Shown here: in pieces, positions 1 through 9,188 of the stretch | Numbering within the stretch: the stretch's first letter is position 1 | Layout: every line of letters starts with the position of its first letter | Origin: an uncultured Muribaculaceae bacterium | GTDB taxonomy: Bacteria > Bacteroidota > Bacteroidia > Bacteroidales > Muribaculaceae | Reading direction: 5' to 3' | NCBI GenBank assembly: GCA_902494515.1 | Contig: CABUTS010000001.1 | Span: 26,575 to 90,574, forward strand | Length of the DNA: 64,000 bases | Notes under the pieces: model-generated | What the model was told of the DNA's origin: nothing | Database searches by the model: none | What the model saw: only the letters and a program-made list of their open reading frames with translations | Translations under genes and position numbers: made by a program

Positions 1-40
1 TAATTTGCGGCGCAGTTTTTTATCGGTTATTTAGGGATGC

Positions 41-83
41 CTACCGGGTGGGTAGGCTACCGGGGGGGTAGGCTACCGGGGGA
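41..83. repeat. 16-bp tandem repeat downstream of carB
   Basis: Two complete copies and one partial copy of a 16-bp unit (CTACCGGGKGGGTAGG) lie directly after the carB stop codon. Each copy can pair with itself or its neighbour (CCTACC with GGTAGG), so on the minus strand the block could form a terminator-like hairpin, but there is no clear T-run behind it. Repeat structure is seen directly; a role in termination is inference. Confidence 0.6.
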
Positions 84-3000
84 TTATTTGTATTCGTCCC
101 AGGATTTGATCTGGATGGAGGAGAGGGGGAGGGAGGTGAAGGCGTCGATGAAGGCGGAGGCCAGACGCGCGTTGGTCAGCAGGGGGATGTTGAGGTCGAT
201 GGCGGCGCGGCGGACTTTGTAGCCGTTGGAGAGCTCGGCCGAGGAGAGGTTCTTCGGGAGGTTGACCACGAGGTCCACTGTCTTCCGGTGCAGGAGGTCG
301 AGTACCTGAGGTTTTCCGTCGGGCTGCTCGGGCCAGTATGCGCGGATGGCGGGGATGCCGTTTTCGTTCAGGAAGCGGCAGGTTCCTTCGGTGGCGTAAA
401 TCACGAAGCCGTGGTTGTGGAGCTTGTGGGCGGCGTCGAGCATGTCGGCCTTCTGGCGGGGTGTGCCGGTGGAGAGGAGCACGGACTTCTTGGGAATCTG
501 GTAGCCGACGGAGAGCATCGACTTCAGGATGGCTTCGGAGGTGTCGTCGCCGATGCAGCCGACCTCACCGGTGGAGGCCATGTCGACACCGAGCACGGGG
601 TCGGCGCCCTGCAGACGCGAGAAGCTGAACTGCGAGGCCTTGATGCCGACGTAGTCGAGGTCGAAGAGGCTCTTGTTGGGCTTCTCGACGGGGAGCCCGA
701 GCATCACCTTGGTGGCCAAATCGATGAAGTTCAGCTTGATGACCTTGGAGACGAAGGGGAAGCTACGCGAGGCGCGGAGGTTACATTCGATGACCTTGAT
801 GTCGTTGTTCTTGGCGAGATACTGGATGTTGAAGGGACCGGAGATGTTGAGCGCCTTGGCGATTTTGGTTGAAATCTTCTTGATGCGGCGCATGGTCTCG
901 ACGTAGAGTTTCTGCGGCGGGAACTGGATGGTGGCGTCGCCGGAGTGCACACCGGCATACTCGATGTGTTCCGAGATGGCGTAAGCCTTGATGTCGCCGT
1001 TCTGGGCTACGGCGTCCATTTCGATCTCCTTGGCGTTCTGGATGAACTCGGTGACCACCACGGGGTGCTGCTTGGAGACGTTGGCGGCCAGACGGAGGAA
1101 GCGGTGGAGCTCATCCTCGTTGGAGCAGACATTCATGGCGGCGCCGGAGAGCACGTAGCTCGGGCGGACGAGCACGGGGAAGCCGACCTCCTTGATGAAT
1201 TCGTCGATGTCGGCGAAGCTGGTCAATTCTTTCCAGCGGGGCTGGTCAACGCCGATGCGGTCGAGCATGGCCGAGAACTTGTGGCGGTCTTCGGCGTTGT
1301 CGATATTCGTGGCGGAGGTGCCGAGAATATTGATTCCGGCATCGTCGAGGCGGGTTGCGAGGTTGTTGGGAATCTGGCCGCCCACCGAGAGGATGACGCC
1401 GTGGGGCGACTCCATGTCGAGAATATCCATGACGCGCTCGAAGGTGAGCTCGTCGAAGTAGAGGCGGTCACACATATCGTAGTCCGTGGAGACGGTCTCG
1501 GGGTTGTAGTTGATCATCACCGAGCGCCAGCCCTGCTTCTTGACAGTCATCAGCGCGTTAACCGAGCACCAGTCGAACTCCACTGAGGAGCCGATGCGGT
1601 ATGCGCCGGAGCCGAGGACAACGACCGAGCGGTGGTCGCCGGTGTACCGGATGTCGTTCGACGAGCCGTTGTAGGTCAGGTAGAGGTAGTTGGTCTGGGC
1701 GGGGTATTCGGCGGCGAGGGTGTCAATTTGCTTCACCACGGGGATGATGCCCATCTGCTTGCGGAGGGCGCGGACCTTGAGGTTGTCGGAGCCGGAGAGG
1801 TCGAGAGCATCCTTGCATACGGCGCGGGCGATCTGGAAGTCGCTGAAGCCCTGCTCCTTGGCGGTGCGGAGCAGTCCCGAGGGAATCTTGTCGATGTCGT
1901 CGATTTCGCGGAGCTCGTTGTTGGTGACGATGATGTTGTGGAGCTTCTCGAGGAACCAGCGGTCGATTTTGGTCAGCTCGTGGATGCGGTCAACGGTGTA
2001 GCCTTCGTTGAAAGCCTTGGCAATCACGAAGATACGCTTGTCGGTAGGTTCGGCCAGAGCCTCGTCGATGTCCTGGATATTGAGCTCGCGGTTGCCGACG
2101 AAGCCGTGCATACCCTGACCGATCATGCGGAGACCCTTCTGGATTACCTCCTCGAAGGTGCGGCCGATGGCCATGACTTCGCCGACCGATTTCATCGATG
2201 AACCGATCTGGCGGCGGACGCCGTGGAATTTGCCGAGGTCCCAGCGGGGAATCTTGCAGACGATATAGTCGAGGGCCGGCTCGAAGAAGGCCGAAGTCTC
2301 GTGGGTTACGGAGTTGCGCAGGTCAAACAGGCCGTAGCCCAGACCGAGCTTTGCGGCGACGAACGCCAGGGGGTAGCCGGTGGCTTTCGAGGCGAGGGCC
2401 GAGGAGCGGCTCAGGCGGGCGTTGACCTCGATGACGCGGTAGTCCATCGAGTCGGGGTCGTAGGCATACTGCACGTTACATTCGCCGACGATACCGACGT
2501 GGCGGATGATTTTGATTGCCAGCTGGCGCAGGAAATGGTAGTCGTCGTTGTTGAGAGTCTGCGAGGGAGCCACCACGATGGACTCGCCGGTGTGGATGCC
2601 GAGGGGGTCGAGGTTCTCCATGTTGCAGACGGTGATGCAGTTGTCGAAGCGGTCGCGGACAACTTCGTATTCAACCTCTTTCCAGCCCTTCAGCGACTTC
2701 TCGACCAGCACTTGGGGGGAGAAGGAGAAGGCCTTCTCGGTCAGCGAGCGGAGCTGCTCCTCGTTGTCGCAGAAACCGGAACCGAGACCGCCGAGGGCGT
2801 AGGCCGCGCGGACGATGACGGGGAACCCGAGCTTGCGGGCGGCTGCAACAGCCTGGTCCACGGTTTCAACGGCCTGGCTCTTGATGGTCTTGACGTTGAT
2901 TTCGTCGAGTTTCTTCACGAACAGCTCGCGGTCCTCGGTGTCCTTGATAGCCTGAACGGGTGTACCGAGCACCTTAACGTCATATTTTTCGAGGACGCCG

Positions 3001-3317
3001 GAGTCGAAGAGTTCCACGCCGCAGTTCAGGGCCGTCTGGCCGCCGAAGCTGAGGAGGATTCCGTCGGGGCGTTCCTTTTCGATCACGCGCTCTACGAAGT
3101 ACGGGGTGACCGGCAGGAAGTAGATTTTGTCGGCAAACCCCTCGGAGGTCTGCACGGTGGCGATGTTGGGGTTGATGAGCACCGTGGTGATGCCCTCCTC
3201 CTTCATGGCCTTGAGGGCCTGGGAGCCGGAGTAGTCGAACTCGCCGGCTTCGCCGATTTTGAGGGCGCCGGAACCTAAGAGGAGTACTTTTTTTATTTCG
3301 GGTTGATGGGAATTCAT
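84..3317 (-). CDS. carB: Carbamoyl-phosphate synthase large subunit
   Basis: The 1077-residue protein has the full length of bacterial CarB. It makes carbamoyl phosphate from bicarbonate, ATP and ammonia channelled from CarA, feeding pyrimidine and arginine synthesis in the cytoplasm. The sequence shows two homologous halves, each starting with a nucleotide-binding pattern (LLLGSGALKIGEAGEFDYSG near the N-terminus and VVLGSGAYRIGSSVEFDW in the middle), each followed by an ATP-grasp domain. The C-terminal 130 residues match the MGS-like allosteric domain. It lies 62 bp downstream of carA on the same strand, so the two are very probably one operon. No defects are visible. Confidence 0.98.
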   Translation of the reverse strand: MNSHQPEIKKVLLLGSGALKIGEAGEFDYSGSQALKAMKEEGITTVLINPNIATVQTSEGFADKIYFLPVTPYFVERVIEKERPDGILLSFGGQTALNCGVELFDSGVLEKYDVKVLGTPVQAIKDTEDRELFVKKLDEINVKTIKSQAVETVDQAVAAARKLGFPVIVRAAYALGGLGSGFCDNEEQLRSLTEKAFSFSPQVLVEKSLKGWKEVEYEVVRDRFDNCITVCNMENLDPLGIHTGESIVVAPSQTLNNDDYHFLRQLAIKIIRHVGIVGECNVQYAYDPDSMDYRVIEVNARLSRSSALASKATGYPLAFVAAKLGLGYGLFDLRNSVTHETSAFFEPALDYIVCKIPRWDLGKFHGVRRQIGSSMKSVGEVMAIGRTFEEVIQKGLRMIGQGMHGFVGNRELNIQDIDEALAEPTDKRIFVIAKAFNEGYTVDRIHELTKIDRWFLEKLHNIIVTNNELREIDDIDKIPSGLLRTAKEQGFSDFQIARAVCKDALDLSGSDNLKVRALRKQMGIIPVVKQIDTLAAEYPAQTNYLYLTYNGSSNDIRYTGDHRSVVVLGSGAYRIGSSVEFDWCSVNALMTVKKQGWRSVMINYNPETVSTDYDMCDRLYFDELTFERVMDILDMESPHGVILSVGGQIPNNLATRLDDAGINILGTSATNIDNAEDRHKFSAMLDRIGVDQPRWKELTSFADIDEFIKEVGFPVLVRPSYVLSGAAMNVCSNEDELHRFLRLAANVSKQHPVVVTEFIQNAKEIEMDAVAQNGDIKAYAISEHIEYAGVHSGDATIQFPPQKLYVETMRRIKKISTKIAKALNISGPFNIQYLAKNNDIKVIECNLRASRSFPFVSKVIKLNFIDLATKVMLGLPVEKPNKSLFDLDYVGIKASQFSFSRLQGADPVLGVDMASTGEVGCIGDDTSEAILKSMLSVGYQIPKKSVLLSTGTPRQKADMLDAAHKLHNHGFVIYATEGTCRFLNENGIPAIRAYWPEQPDGKPQVLDLLHRKTVDLVVNLPKNLSSAELSNGYKVRRAAIDLNIPLLTNARLASAFIDAFTSLPLSSIQIKSWDEYK

Positions 3318-3379
3318 TGCGCAGCAGAATTAAGTGCCTTGATTGGTTTTGGTTTCAGATGCCTTGATTGTTTTCAGAT

Positions 3380-4450
3380 TCAGAGCATTTCGATGAAACG
3401 GTCGAAGAGGAATTCGGTGTCGCGCGGACCCGAGGAAGCCTCGGGGTGGAACTGCGCCGAGAAGAAGGGCTTGGACTTATGGCGGATACCCTCGTTGGTG
3501 CCGTCGTTCATGTTGGTGAAGAGCGGCTCCCAGTCGGCGGGGAGAGTGGAGTTGTCGACGGCGAACCCATGGTTCTGCGAGGTGATGTAGCAGGTGTCGG
3601 TACCCTCGAGACGCACCGGCTGGTTGTGGGAGCGGTGGCCGTATTTGAGCTTGTAGGTCTTTGCGCCGGCGGCTTTGGCCAGGAGCTGGTTGCCCATGCA
3701 GATACCGCAGATCGGCTTGCCGGACTCCATAGCCTTGCGGATGTTGGCCACGGTTTCGACTGCGAAGTCGGGGTTGCCCGGGCCGTTGGATATGAAAAGC
3801 CCGTCGTAAGGGATGGAGGTGAAGTCGTAGTTCCAGGGAACCATGATCACTTTCACTCCACGGCGGGTGAGGCAGCGGATGATGTTGTATTTTGTGCCGC
3901 AGTCGACGAGGACAACGGTTTTTTCGCCGGAGCCGTAGGTGCGGACTTCGGGGCAGCTGACTTTTGCGATGAGGTTCTCGACGTTGGGGTCTGAGAACTC
4001 AATCTCGTCGGGTGAATCGAAGTAGATTTTGCCGAGCATCGAGCCTTTTTCGCGGAGATGCTTTGTCAGGGCGCGTGTGTCGATGCCGTAGATGCCGGGG
4101 ATTTTCTCGTCGGCGAGCCATTTGTCGAGCGAACGGCATGAGAGCCAGTGACTTGGCTGCCAGCTGTAGTCCTGAGCAACGATAGCGCGGCAGTGGATTT
4201 TGGAACTTTCAAGGAACTCGCTGACGTCGTCCTTCTCGGTTTCGGGGGGTACGCCGTAGTTGCCGAGAATGGGGTAGGTGGTCACCAGAATCTGCCCTTC
4301 GTAGGAGGGGTCGGTAAGGCTTTCGGGGTAGCCGGTCATAGCGGTATTGAAAACCACCTCACCGGAGGCAGGAGCTTCATAACCAAACGACTTCCCTTCG
4401 AAGAGGGTGCCGTCTTCAAGTAGCAGATAAGCTTTGCGCGGGGTTCGCAT
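3380..4450 (-). CDS. carA: Carbamoyl-phosphate synthase small subunit (glutaminase)
   Basis: This 356-residue protein hydrolyses glutamine and passes ammonia to CarB. The N-terminal CPSase small-chain domain begins RKAYLLLEDGTLFEGKSFG. The C-terminal class I glutamine amidotransferase has the nucleophile motif GICMGNQ, and the catalytic His and Glu sit in FHPEASSGPRD. The frame stays open far upstream of the chosen ATG, but that upstream sequence is low-quality and antisense to tcdA. The ATG at 4450 gives the family's normal N-terminus and lies just after a promoter -7 element, so it was preferred. It heads the carAB operon. Confidence 0.97.
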   Translation of the reverse strand: MRTPRKAYLLLEDGTLFEGKSFGYEAPASGEVVFNTAMTGYPESLTDPSYEGQILVTTYPILGNYGVPPETEKDDVSEFLESSKIHCRAIVAQDYSWQPSHWLSCRSLDKWLADEKIPGIYGIDTRALTKHLREKGSMLGKIYFDSPDEIEFSDPNVENLIAKVSCPEVRTYGSGEKTVVLVDCGTKYNIIRCLTRRGVKVIMVPWNYDFTSIPYDGLFISNGPGNPDFAVETVANIRKAMESGKPICGICMGNQLLAKAAGAKTYKLKYGHRSHNQPVRLEGTDTCYITSQNHGFAVDNSTLPADWEPLFTNMNDGTNEGIRHKSKPFFSAQFHPEASSGPRDTEFLFDRFIEML

Positions 4451-4485
4451 AAGTCGGTTAGTCTTTTTAGTGTTTAAACCTTTTG

Positions 4486-4493
4486 CAAAGTTA
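4486..4493 (-). promoter_or_regulatory. carAB promoter -7 element
   Basis: The minus strand carries TAACTTTG, the Bacteroidetes -7 consensus, 36 bp upstream of the carA start. A matching -33 TTG at the usual spacing is not obvious. Together with the mirror element at 4538, this 126-bp gap holds two divergent promoters. Confidence 0.6.
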
Positions 4494-4537
4494 CGAATTA
4501 TTTTTGAAACACCCCGTGTAACGTCGTGAAGTTTTAG

Positions 4538-4545
4538 TAACTTTG
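4538..4545 (+). promoter_or_regulatory. tcdA promoter -7 element
   Basis: TAACTTTG on the plus strand lies 32 bp before the tcdA start. The -33 box is not recognisable, so only the -7 element is called. Confidence 0.55.
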
Positions 4546-4576
4546 TAAAAGAATTTTTAACTACACGCTTTACGAC

Positions 4577-5374
4577 ATGGATAACGACATGGTTGACAAC
4601 ATTGTTGACGGGAAGGGCAGCGAATTGCCTGCAGTGGATTCCGCGGAGCTGTTTAACCGCTCGCAACGGCTTTTGGGTCAGGATGTTATGCGGCGCCTGA
4701 AGGATGCAAGGTTGATTGTTTTCGGTGTCGGGGGTGTCGGCAGCTGGACAGCTGAGGCGCTTGCCCGCACGGGGGTGGGCCACATCGACCTTGTCGACGC
4801 CGACCGGGTGGCTGTCAGCAACATCAACCGCCAGGCTGAGGCCAATGTAGCTACAATCGGCGAGGTTAAGGTCGAAGCGATGCGAAACCTGCTGCTCGCC
4901 TGCAACCCCGGGCTGGATATACATATATATAATAAGGAATATAATTCCGAAACGGCCGATGACTTCGATCTTGAAAGTTACGACTTCGTGGTCGACGCCA
5001 TCGACTCCCTTTCGGCCAAGGCGCTGCTGATACTTCGGGCTGCGGCGTGCAGCCGTCCGGTGTTGATTTCGTCGATGGGGGCGGCGCTGAAACTCGACCC
5101 GACGAAGATTGCGGTGGCGGAGTTCTGGAAAGTGGAGGGGTGCCCGCTGGGAGCGGCGTTGCGCCATCGGTTTCGCAAGGCCTCGACCTTTCCGCGGCGC
5201 AAGTTCAAGTGTGTCTATTCCCCGGAGCTGCTTAAGAACCGGGGGGAGGCCGCAGACACAGACAGCGCCATGAGCTATAACAAAAAGAGCGTAAACGGGT
5301 CGCTATGCCATATCACCGCCATCTTCGGCATGACAATTGCGGGGTTGATAATCAGGCAGATTGCGGAGGGATAG
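4577..5374 (+). CDS. tcdA: tRNA threonylcarbamoyladenosine dehydratase
   Basis: This is a ThiF/E1-like adenylating enzyme that cyclises t6A37 to ct6A in tRNAs reading ANN codons. The 265-residue protein has the FAD/NAD-like nucleotide loop GVGGVGS at residues 50-56, followed by WTAEALARTGVG and NINRQ, which match E. coli TcdA (YgdL) closely. It also has the DAIDS motif and the LDPTKI segment of that family rather than those of MoeB or ThiF. There are no CxxC zinc pairs of the MoeB type. It stands alone, divergent from carAB. The first ATG (MDNDMVDN) adds about 20 residues to the usual N-terminus, so an internal start is possible. Confidence 0.9.
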   Translation: MDNDMVDNIVDGKGSELPAVDSAELFNRSQRLLGQDVMRRLKDARLIVFGVGGVGSWTAEALARTGVGHIDLVDADRVAVSNINRQAEANVATIGEVKVEAMRNLLLACNPGLDIHIYNKEYNSETADDFDLESYDFVVDAIDSLSAKALLILRAAACSRPVLISSMGAALKLDPTKIAVAEFWKVEGCPLGAALRHRFRKASTFPRRKFKCVYSPELLKNRGEAADTDSAMSYNKKSVNGSLCHITAIFGMTIAGLIIRQIAEG

Positions 5375-5465
5375 GGTCAGGAACGGACGTTTTTGATATT
5401 CCCGAGACTTTTCCATGATTGATTCCTGATTTGCCTGATAAAAAATATTAAAAAAGGATAAAAAC

Positions 5466-5496
5466 TTTGTAGAAATAAAAATTGTATGTAACTTTG
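5466..5496 (+). promoter_or_regulatory. Promoter of a small RNA
   Basis: TTTG at 5466-5469 and TAACTTTG at 5489-5496 are separated by 19 bp, a textbook Bacteroidetes -33/-7 pair. No plausible protein start follows. Transcription would begin near 5503 and run into the hairpin terminator at 5681-5724. Confidence 0.8.
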
Positions 5497-5502
5497 CAGT
5501 GA

Positions 5503-5724
5503 AAATCGTCTGCAGTTCTCTGAAGCTGATTTTTGGCTGAGGAAGTGTTTAGCCCGACGCTGTGAAGCTCCCGGGCGAGTGCTTTGAATTGCGGGCGTGA
5601 TGAATGTAAGTAAGATATAATCTCTACACTAAAGTTGCATAGACAACTCTTTAGAATCACAAATCTTGCCTTTTGGCTATAATCCTGAAGAAACCCGTGA
5701 GGGAGCTTAATTCAGGATTTTTTT
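5503..5724 (+). ncRNA. Probable structured small RNA, possibly 6S-like
   Basis: A 220-nt interval between a strong promoter and an intrinsic terminator has no credible ORF. It contains internal hairpins: GCCCG/CGGGC around 5552-5575, and CTAAAG...CTTTAG with an inner TTG/CAA stem at about 5630-5655. Length, isolation and the strong promoter suit a 6S RNA of the Bacteroidales-1 type. That identity is a guess: the 6S open bubble was not demonstrated by folding. It does not carry the SRP GGAAG core or a tmRNA tag reading frame. A short minus-strand ORF crosses it but has no family features. Confidence 0.6.
5681..5724 (+). terminator. Intrinsic terminator of the small RNA
   Basis: AATCCTGAA at 5681-5689 pairs perfectly with TTCAGGATT at 5711-5719, and a T-run follows directly to 5724. 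Confidence 0.85.
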
Positions 5725-5752
5725 GTGTCCGTATGCAAAGAAATTGTTGGGA

Positions 5753-7570
5753 TCAGTCTTCGGAGTAGTGGCGGAGGACGCGGCGGTAGGAATTGAAGAT
5801 TTTGGATTTGGAGACGAAGCCGACGTAGTGGTCCTGGGCGTCGACAACCGGGAGGTTCCAGGCTCCGGTGTCGTCGAAGGTTTTCATCACCTTCTCCATG
5901 GAGTCTTCGGTGTGGAGCTTTGTGGATGCTGAGGTCATGAAACGGCTGACCTTCAACCGTTTATAGAGGTCGGGACGGAACATGATGTTGCGGATGTCGT
6001 CGAGCAGGACAACGCCGATGAGCTTCTTGTCGTCGTTGAGCACGGGGAAGAGGTTGCGGTTTGATTTCGAGATTGTGTCGACCATCTGGCGGAGGTTCAT
6101 GTCGGGGGTGACGGAGAGGAAATCGGTCTCGATTACGGAGTTCATCTTCATCAGGGTGAGCACGGCCTTGTCCTTGTGGTGGGTGAGGAGTTCGCCGCGG
6201 CGGGCCAGACGCATGGTGTAGATGGAGTATGGCTCAAAGATTTTGATGGTGCCGTAGGAGAGGGTCGACACGATCAGCAGCGGCAGGAACAGCTCGTAAC
6301 CGCCTGTCATTTCGGCAGTAAGGAAGATGCCCATCAGCGGCGCGTGCATTACTCCCGACATCACTCCGGCCATCCCCATCAGGGCGAAATTCTTGACCGA
6401 TAGCTCCATTCCGAAGCCGAGGTGGTTGATGAGGAAGGCGAAGAAAAAGCCTGTCATACAGCCGACGTAGAGCGAGGGGGCGAAGGTGCCGCCGACACCG
6501 CCGCCGCCGTTGGTCGAGGACGTTGCGAACCCTTTCAGCGCTATAATCAGCCCGATGTAAACGATTATGAACCATACGTTTCCGCGGTCGGCATAGAAGA
6601 GCGAGCCGTCGACAATCGAGCCGGGGTCGCCGTTAAGCAGCGAGTTGATCGAGCCGTAACCTTCGCCGTAGAGCGGGGGGAAGAGGAAGACCAGCGAGGC
6701 GAGAACCATCCCGCCGAAGGCGGTGCGCTGCCACTGTTTGTGGAGGTATTTCTTGAAGAAATTCTCCATCATGTTCATCACCCGGGTGAAGTAGAGCGAA
6801 ACCAGACCGCAGAAAATGCCGAGGACGATGAAGAAGGGGATGCGCTCGGTTACGAACGGCTCGCTCTGCACGAAGAAGAACTCGAAGTCGTAGCCGGTGA
6901 AGATATATGCCACGGAAGCTGCTGTGATTGAGGCGATAAGCAGCGGCATTACGGTAACCGTGGTCAGGTCGAGCATCAGCACCTCGAGGGTGAACAGCAT
7001 CCCGGCAATCGGGGCCTTGAAGATACCGGCAATACCTGCGGCGGCACCGCAGCCCACCAGAATCATCAGCACTCGCGGCGACAGGCGGAAGGCTTGCCCG
7101 AGATTGGAGCCGATGGCCGCCCCGGTATAGACGATAGGGCCTTCGGCACCGACCGATCCGCCGAAACCGATGGTGATGGAGGAGGCCACCACCGAGGTGT
7201 ACATATTGTGGGGTTTCAACCGACTTTTGTTCTGGGAAATGGCGTAGAGCACACGGGTGACACCGTGGGAGATGTTGTCCTTGACCACATAGCGTACATA
7301 CCAGACAGCCAACAGGATACCGACGACCGGGTAGAGGATGTAGAGGTAGTTACCCTCGTCGACGGTCACGAACACGGTCAGCGAGCCGGAGATAAAATGG
7401 ATGAGCCATTTCAGGACCATGGCGGCAAGGCCGGCGGCGAGGCCGACGAGGAGCGACAGGATGATGACCAGGGTTTTCTCCTTGATGTGCTTTTCGCGGA
7501 AAAGCAGCACTTTCATCCAGAAATCATGTACCGGTTTGCGCATTCGCGCGGGCAGATATGGGTCACGCAT
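5753..7570 (-). CDS. ClC-family chloride channel/antiporter with CBS domains
   Basis: This 605-residue integral membrane protein moves chloride, probably in exchange for protons. After a short cytoplasmic start, about ten hydrophobic segments fill residues 30-440. The ClC signature loops are present: GSVGAEGPIV, which contains the gating glutamate, and GGTFAPSLYVG. The last 130 residues form two CBS motifs (VTPDMNLRQMVDTI and TEDSMEKVMKTF) that usually bind adenine nucleotides. It is the last gene of the fbp-tsaC-sugar transferase-clc run, 69 bp after the preceding stop. Transport direction and ion selectivity cannot be read from sequence. Confidence 0.93.
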   Translation of the reverse strand: MRDPYLPARMRKPVHDFWMKVLLFREKHIKEKTLVIILSLLVGLAAGLAAMVLKWLIHFISGSLTVFVTVDEGNYLYILYPVVGILLAVWYVRYVVKDNISHGVTRVLYAISQNKSRLKPHNMYTSVVASSITIGFGGSVGAEGPIVYTGAAIGSNLGQAFRLSPRVLMILVGCGAAAGIAGIFKAPIAGMLFTLEVLMLDLTTVTVMPLLIASITAASVAYIFTGYDFEFFFVQSEPFVTERIPFFIVLGIFCGLVSLYFTRVMNMMENFFKKYLHKQWQRTAFGGMVLASLVFLFPPLYGEGYGSINSLLNGDPGSIVDGSLFYADRGNVWFIIVYIGLIIALKGFATSSTNGGGGVGGTFAPSLYVGCMTGFFFAFLINHLGFGMELSVKNFALMGMAGVMSGVMHAPLMGIFLTAEMTGGYELFLPLLIVSTLSYGTIKIFEPYSIYTMRLARRGELLTHHKDKAVLTLMKMNSVIETDFLSVTPDMNLRQMVDTISKSNRNLFPVLNDDKKLIGVVLLDDIRNIMFRPDLYKRLKVSRFMTSASTKLHTEDSMEKVMKTFDDTGAWNLPVVDAQDHYVGFVSKSKIFNSYRRVLRHYSED

Positions 7571-7639
7571 GGAAATGTACCTGTTTAATTAATCAAAGCT
7601 CTCGGGCCGGCGTCGTCACCCCCGGAAGGCGCTGCGGAG

Positions 7640-9067
7640 TCAGACACCGCGGCCTGAAGCAACCGTGTTGACGGTGTGCAGCAGGATTTTGAGGTCGATG
7701 ATCAGCGAGATGTTCTCGAGATATAGCAGGTCGTAGTGCGACCGCTCGATCATCTCGTCGACCGAGGTGGCGTAGCCGTATTTCACCATGCCCCAGGAGG
7801 TGATTCCGGGGCGGACCTGGTGGAGCAGCGTATAATATGGAGCTTTTGCAATTATCTGACGGACAAAGAATTCGCGCTCGGGGCGGGGGCCTACCAGCGA
7901 CATTTCGCCGCGGAGCACGTTCCAGAACTGTGGCAGCTCGTCGAGGCGATATTTGCGGAGGGTCTGGCCGACGCGGGTAACGCGGGGGTCGTTTGAGGAG
8001 GAGAGACGCGGTCCGGCGCTCTCGGCGTCGGTGACCATGGTGCGGAATTTGATGATTCTGAACGGCTTCTTGTGGAGGCCGAGGCGCTCCTGACGGTAGA
8101 ATACCGGTCCTTTGGACTCGCGCCTGATCATTGCCGCGATTATCAGAAAGAGAGGGGAGAGGAGCACCAGGGCGAGGGCCGAAACCGCCACATCGCCGCA
8201 GCGCTTGAAGTTCCAGGCGGCATCAGTGAGCCGCGCGGAGCAGATATTGATGAACGGTTCGGCCGCAATGTCGCCGACCTGCGGTTTTGAGCTGATGACC
8301 TGGAGGGAGGAGGGGGGAATGAGAATCGGAATCTCGAGAGGGAAGAGCTTATGGAGCAACTGAGTGAATTCCCCTTCGGCCACACGGTTCGAGGGGGTGT
8401 CGGCGACAATGACCGCCGAGAGGTTCTCGCGCTCCTTGAGCGCGGCGAGCTGCGCGACGGAGTAGACAGGGAGGCCTGCAAACTCGTCGGAATCAGCGGA
8501 TTGCGGGTCAATGAAGGCGACGACCTTGTAGCCGCGGCCATGGATTTTCTCGATTTTGCGGCGGATATCGTTGCTCTTTTTCCCGAGGCCTACGATTGCC
8601 ACCGGCTGAGTCCAGTTGCCGCGGAGTATCTGCTTGATAGCGAAGCGGGTAATGGTCAGGCGGATGAAATATACCAGGAAAAACAGCAGGCCGAACAGCA
8701 GGGCCAGCAGTTCGAGATTGCTGGCTCGGTCGGGAATCGGGTCGTCGACCACCGCGATGAAGAAAATCACCACTGCTCCGAAGGCGGCGGTGTAGAACGT
8801 GGTCATGAACTCATCGGTCCGCGACTTGAAGAAGGGGTGGTTGTAGTATCCCGAGAGCCAGTAGATTGCCATCATCACCAGCGGAAAGAAAATCTGACCG
8901 AGGATGACCGGAGGTATGGAATAATACTGACCGAAAGAACTGAATCCACTCACCATCGGCACTACGACCTGGAAGTATCGCACGACGTTGAAGAGCAGCC
9001 ACGCGAGGTTGGTGGCCACAAAGTCGCCGACGATATATCGGAGCCGTTGTTTATTGGCGGAAATCAT
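7640..9067 (-). CDS. Polyprenyl-phosphate sugar-1-phosphate transferase (WcaJ-like)
   Basis: This initiating glycosyltransferase puts the first sugar phosphate on undecaprenyl phosphate for exopolysaccharide or capsule. The 475-residue protein has four N-terminal membrane segments, a central CoA-binding-like domain (VAIVGLGKKSNDIRR), a fifth hydrophobic segment (VSALALVLLSPLFLIIAAMI) and the C-terminal bacterial sugar transferase domain with PVFYRQERLG, FRIIKFRTM and LRKYRLDELPQFWNVLRGEMSLVG-like motifs. No other polysaccharide genes are nearby. It lies 121 bp after tsaC and probably shares its transcript. The sugar specificity is unknown. Confidence 0.93.
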   Translation of the reverse strand: MISANKQRLRYIVGDFVATNLAWLLFNVVRYFQVVVPMVSGFSSFGQYYSIPPVILGQIFFPLVMMAIYWLSGYYNHPFFKSRTDEFMTTFYTAAFGAVVIFFIAVVDDPIPDRASNLELLALLFGLLFFLVYFIRLTITRFAIKQILRGNWTQPVAIVGLGKKSNDIRRKIEKIHGRGYKVVAFIDPQSADSDEFAGLPVYSVAQLAALKERENLSAVIVADTPSNRVAEGEFTQLLHKLFPLEIPILIPPSSLQVISSKPQVGDIAAEPFINICSARLTDAAWNFKRCGDVAVSALALVLLSPLFLIIAAMIRRESKGPVFYRQERLGLHKKPFRIIKFRTMVTDAESAGPRLSSSNDPRVTRVGQTLRKYRLDELPQFWNVLRGEMSLVGPRPEREFFVRQIIAKAPYYTLLHQVRPGITSWGMVKYGYATSVDEMIERSHYDLLYLENISLIIDLKILLHTVNTVASGRGV

Positions 9068-9188
9068 TGCTTAACCGATGGATATTCAGGGGTTTGACAG
9101 CTGTTCGTATGCTAAAGTCCGTAGATTGGCAAGAAAGGAGTCCGGGGAGGCGAGGAGTCCCAAATCGGAGGGGGAGAGAGGCGGAATT

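Noticed and set aside
4451..5167. Extended N-terminus of carA
   Set aside because: The frame is open upstream to 5167, but the extension is antisense to tcdA and would run through the carA promoter.
5448..5660. A 70-codon minus-strand ORF between tcdA and the ClC gene
   Set aside because: No family features, and the same DNA has a promoter and terminator for a plus-strand RNA.
5503..5724. SRP RNA, tmRNA or RNase P RNA
   Set aside because: No GGAAG/AGCA SRP loop, no tag reading frame, and too short for RNase P RNA.
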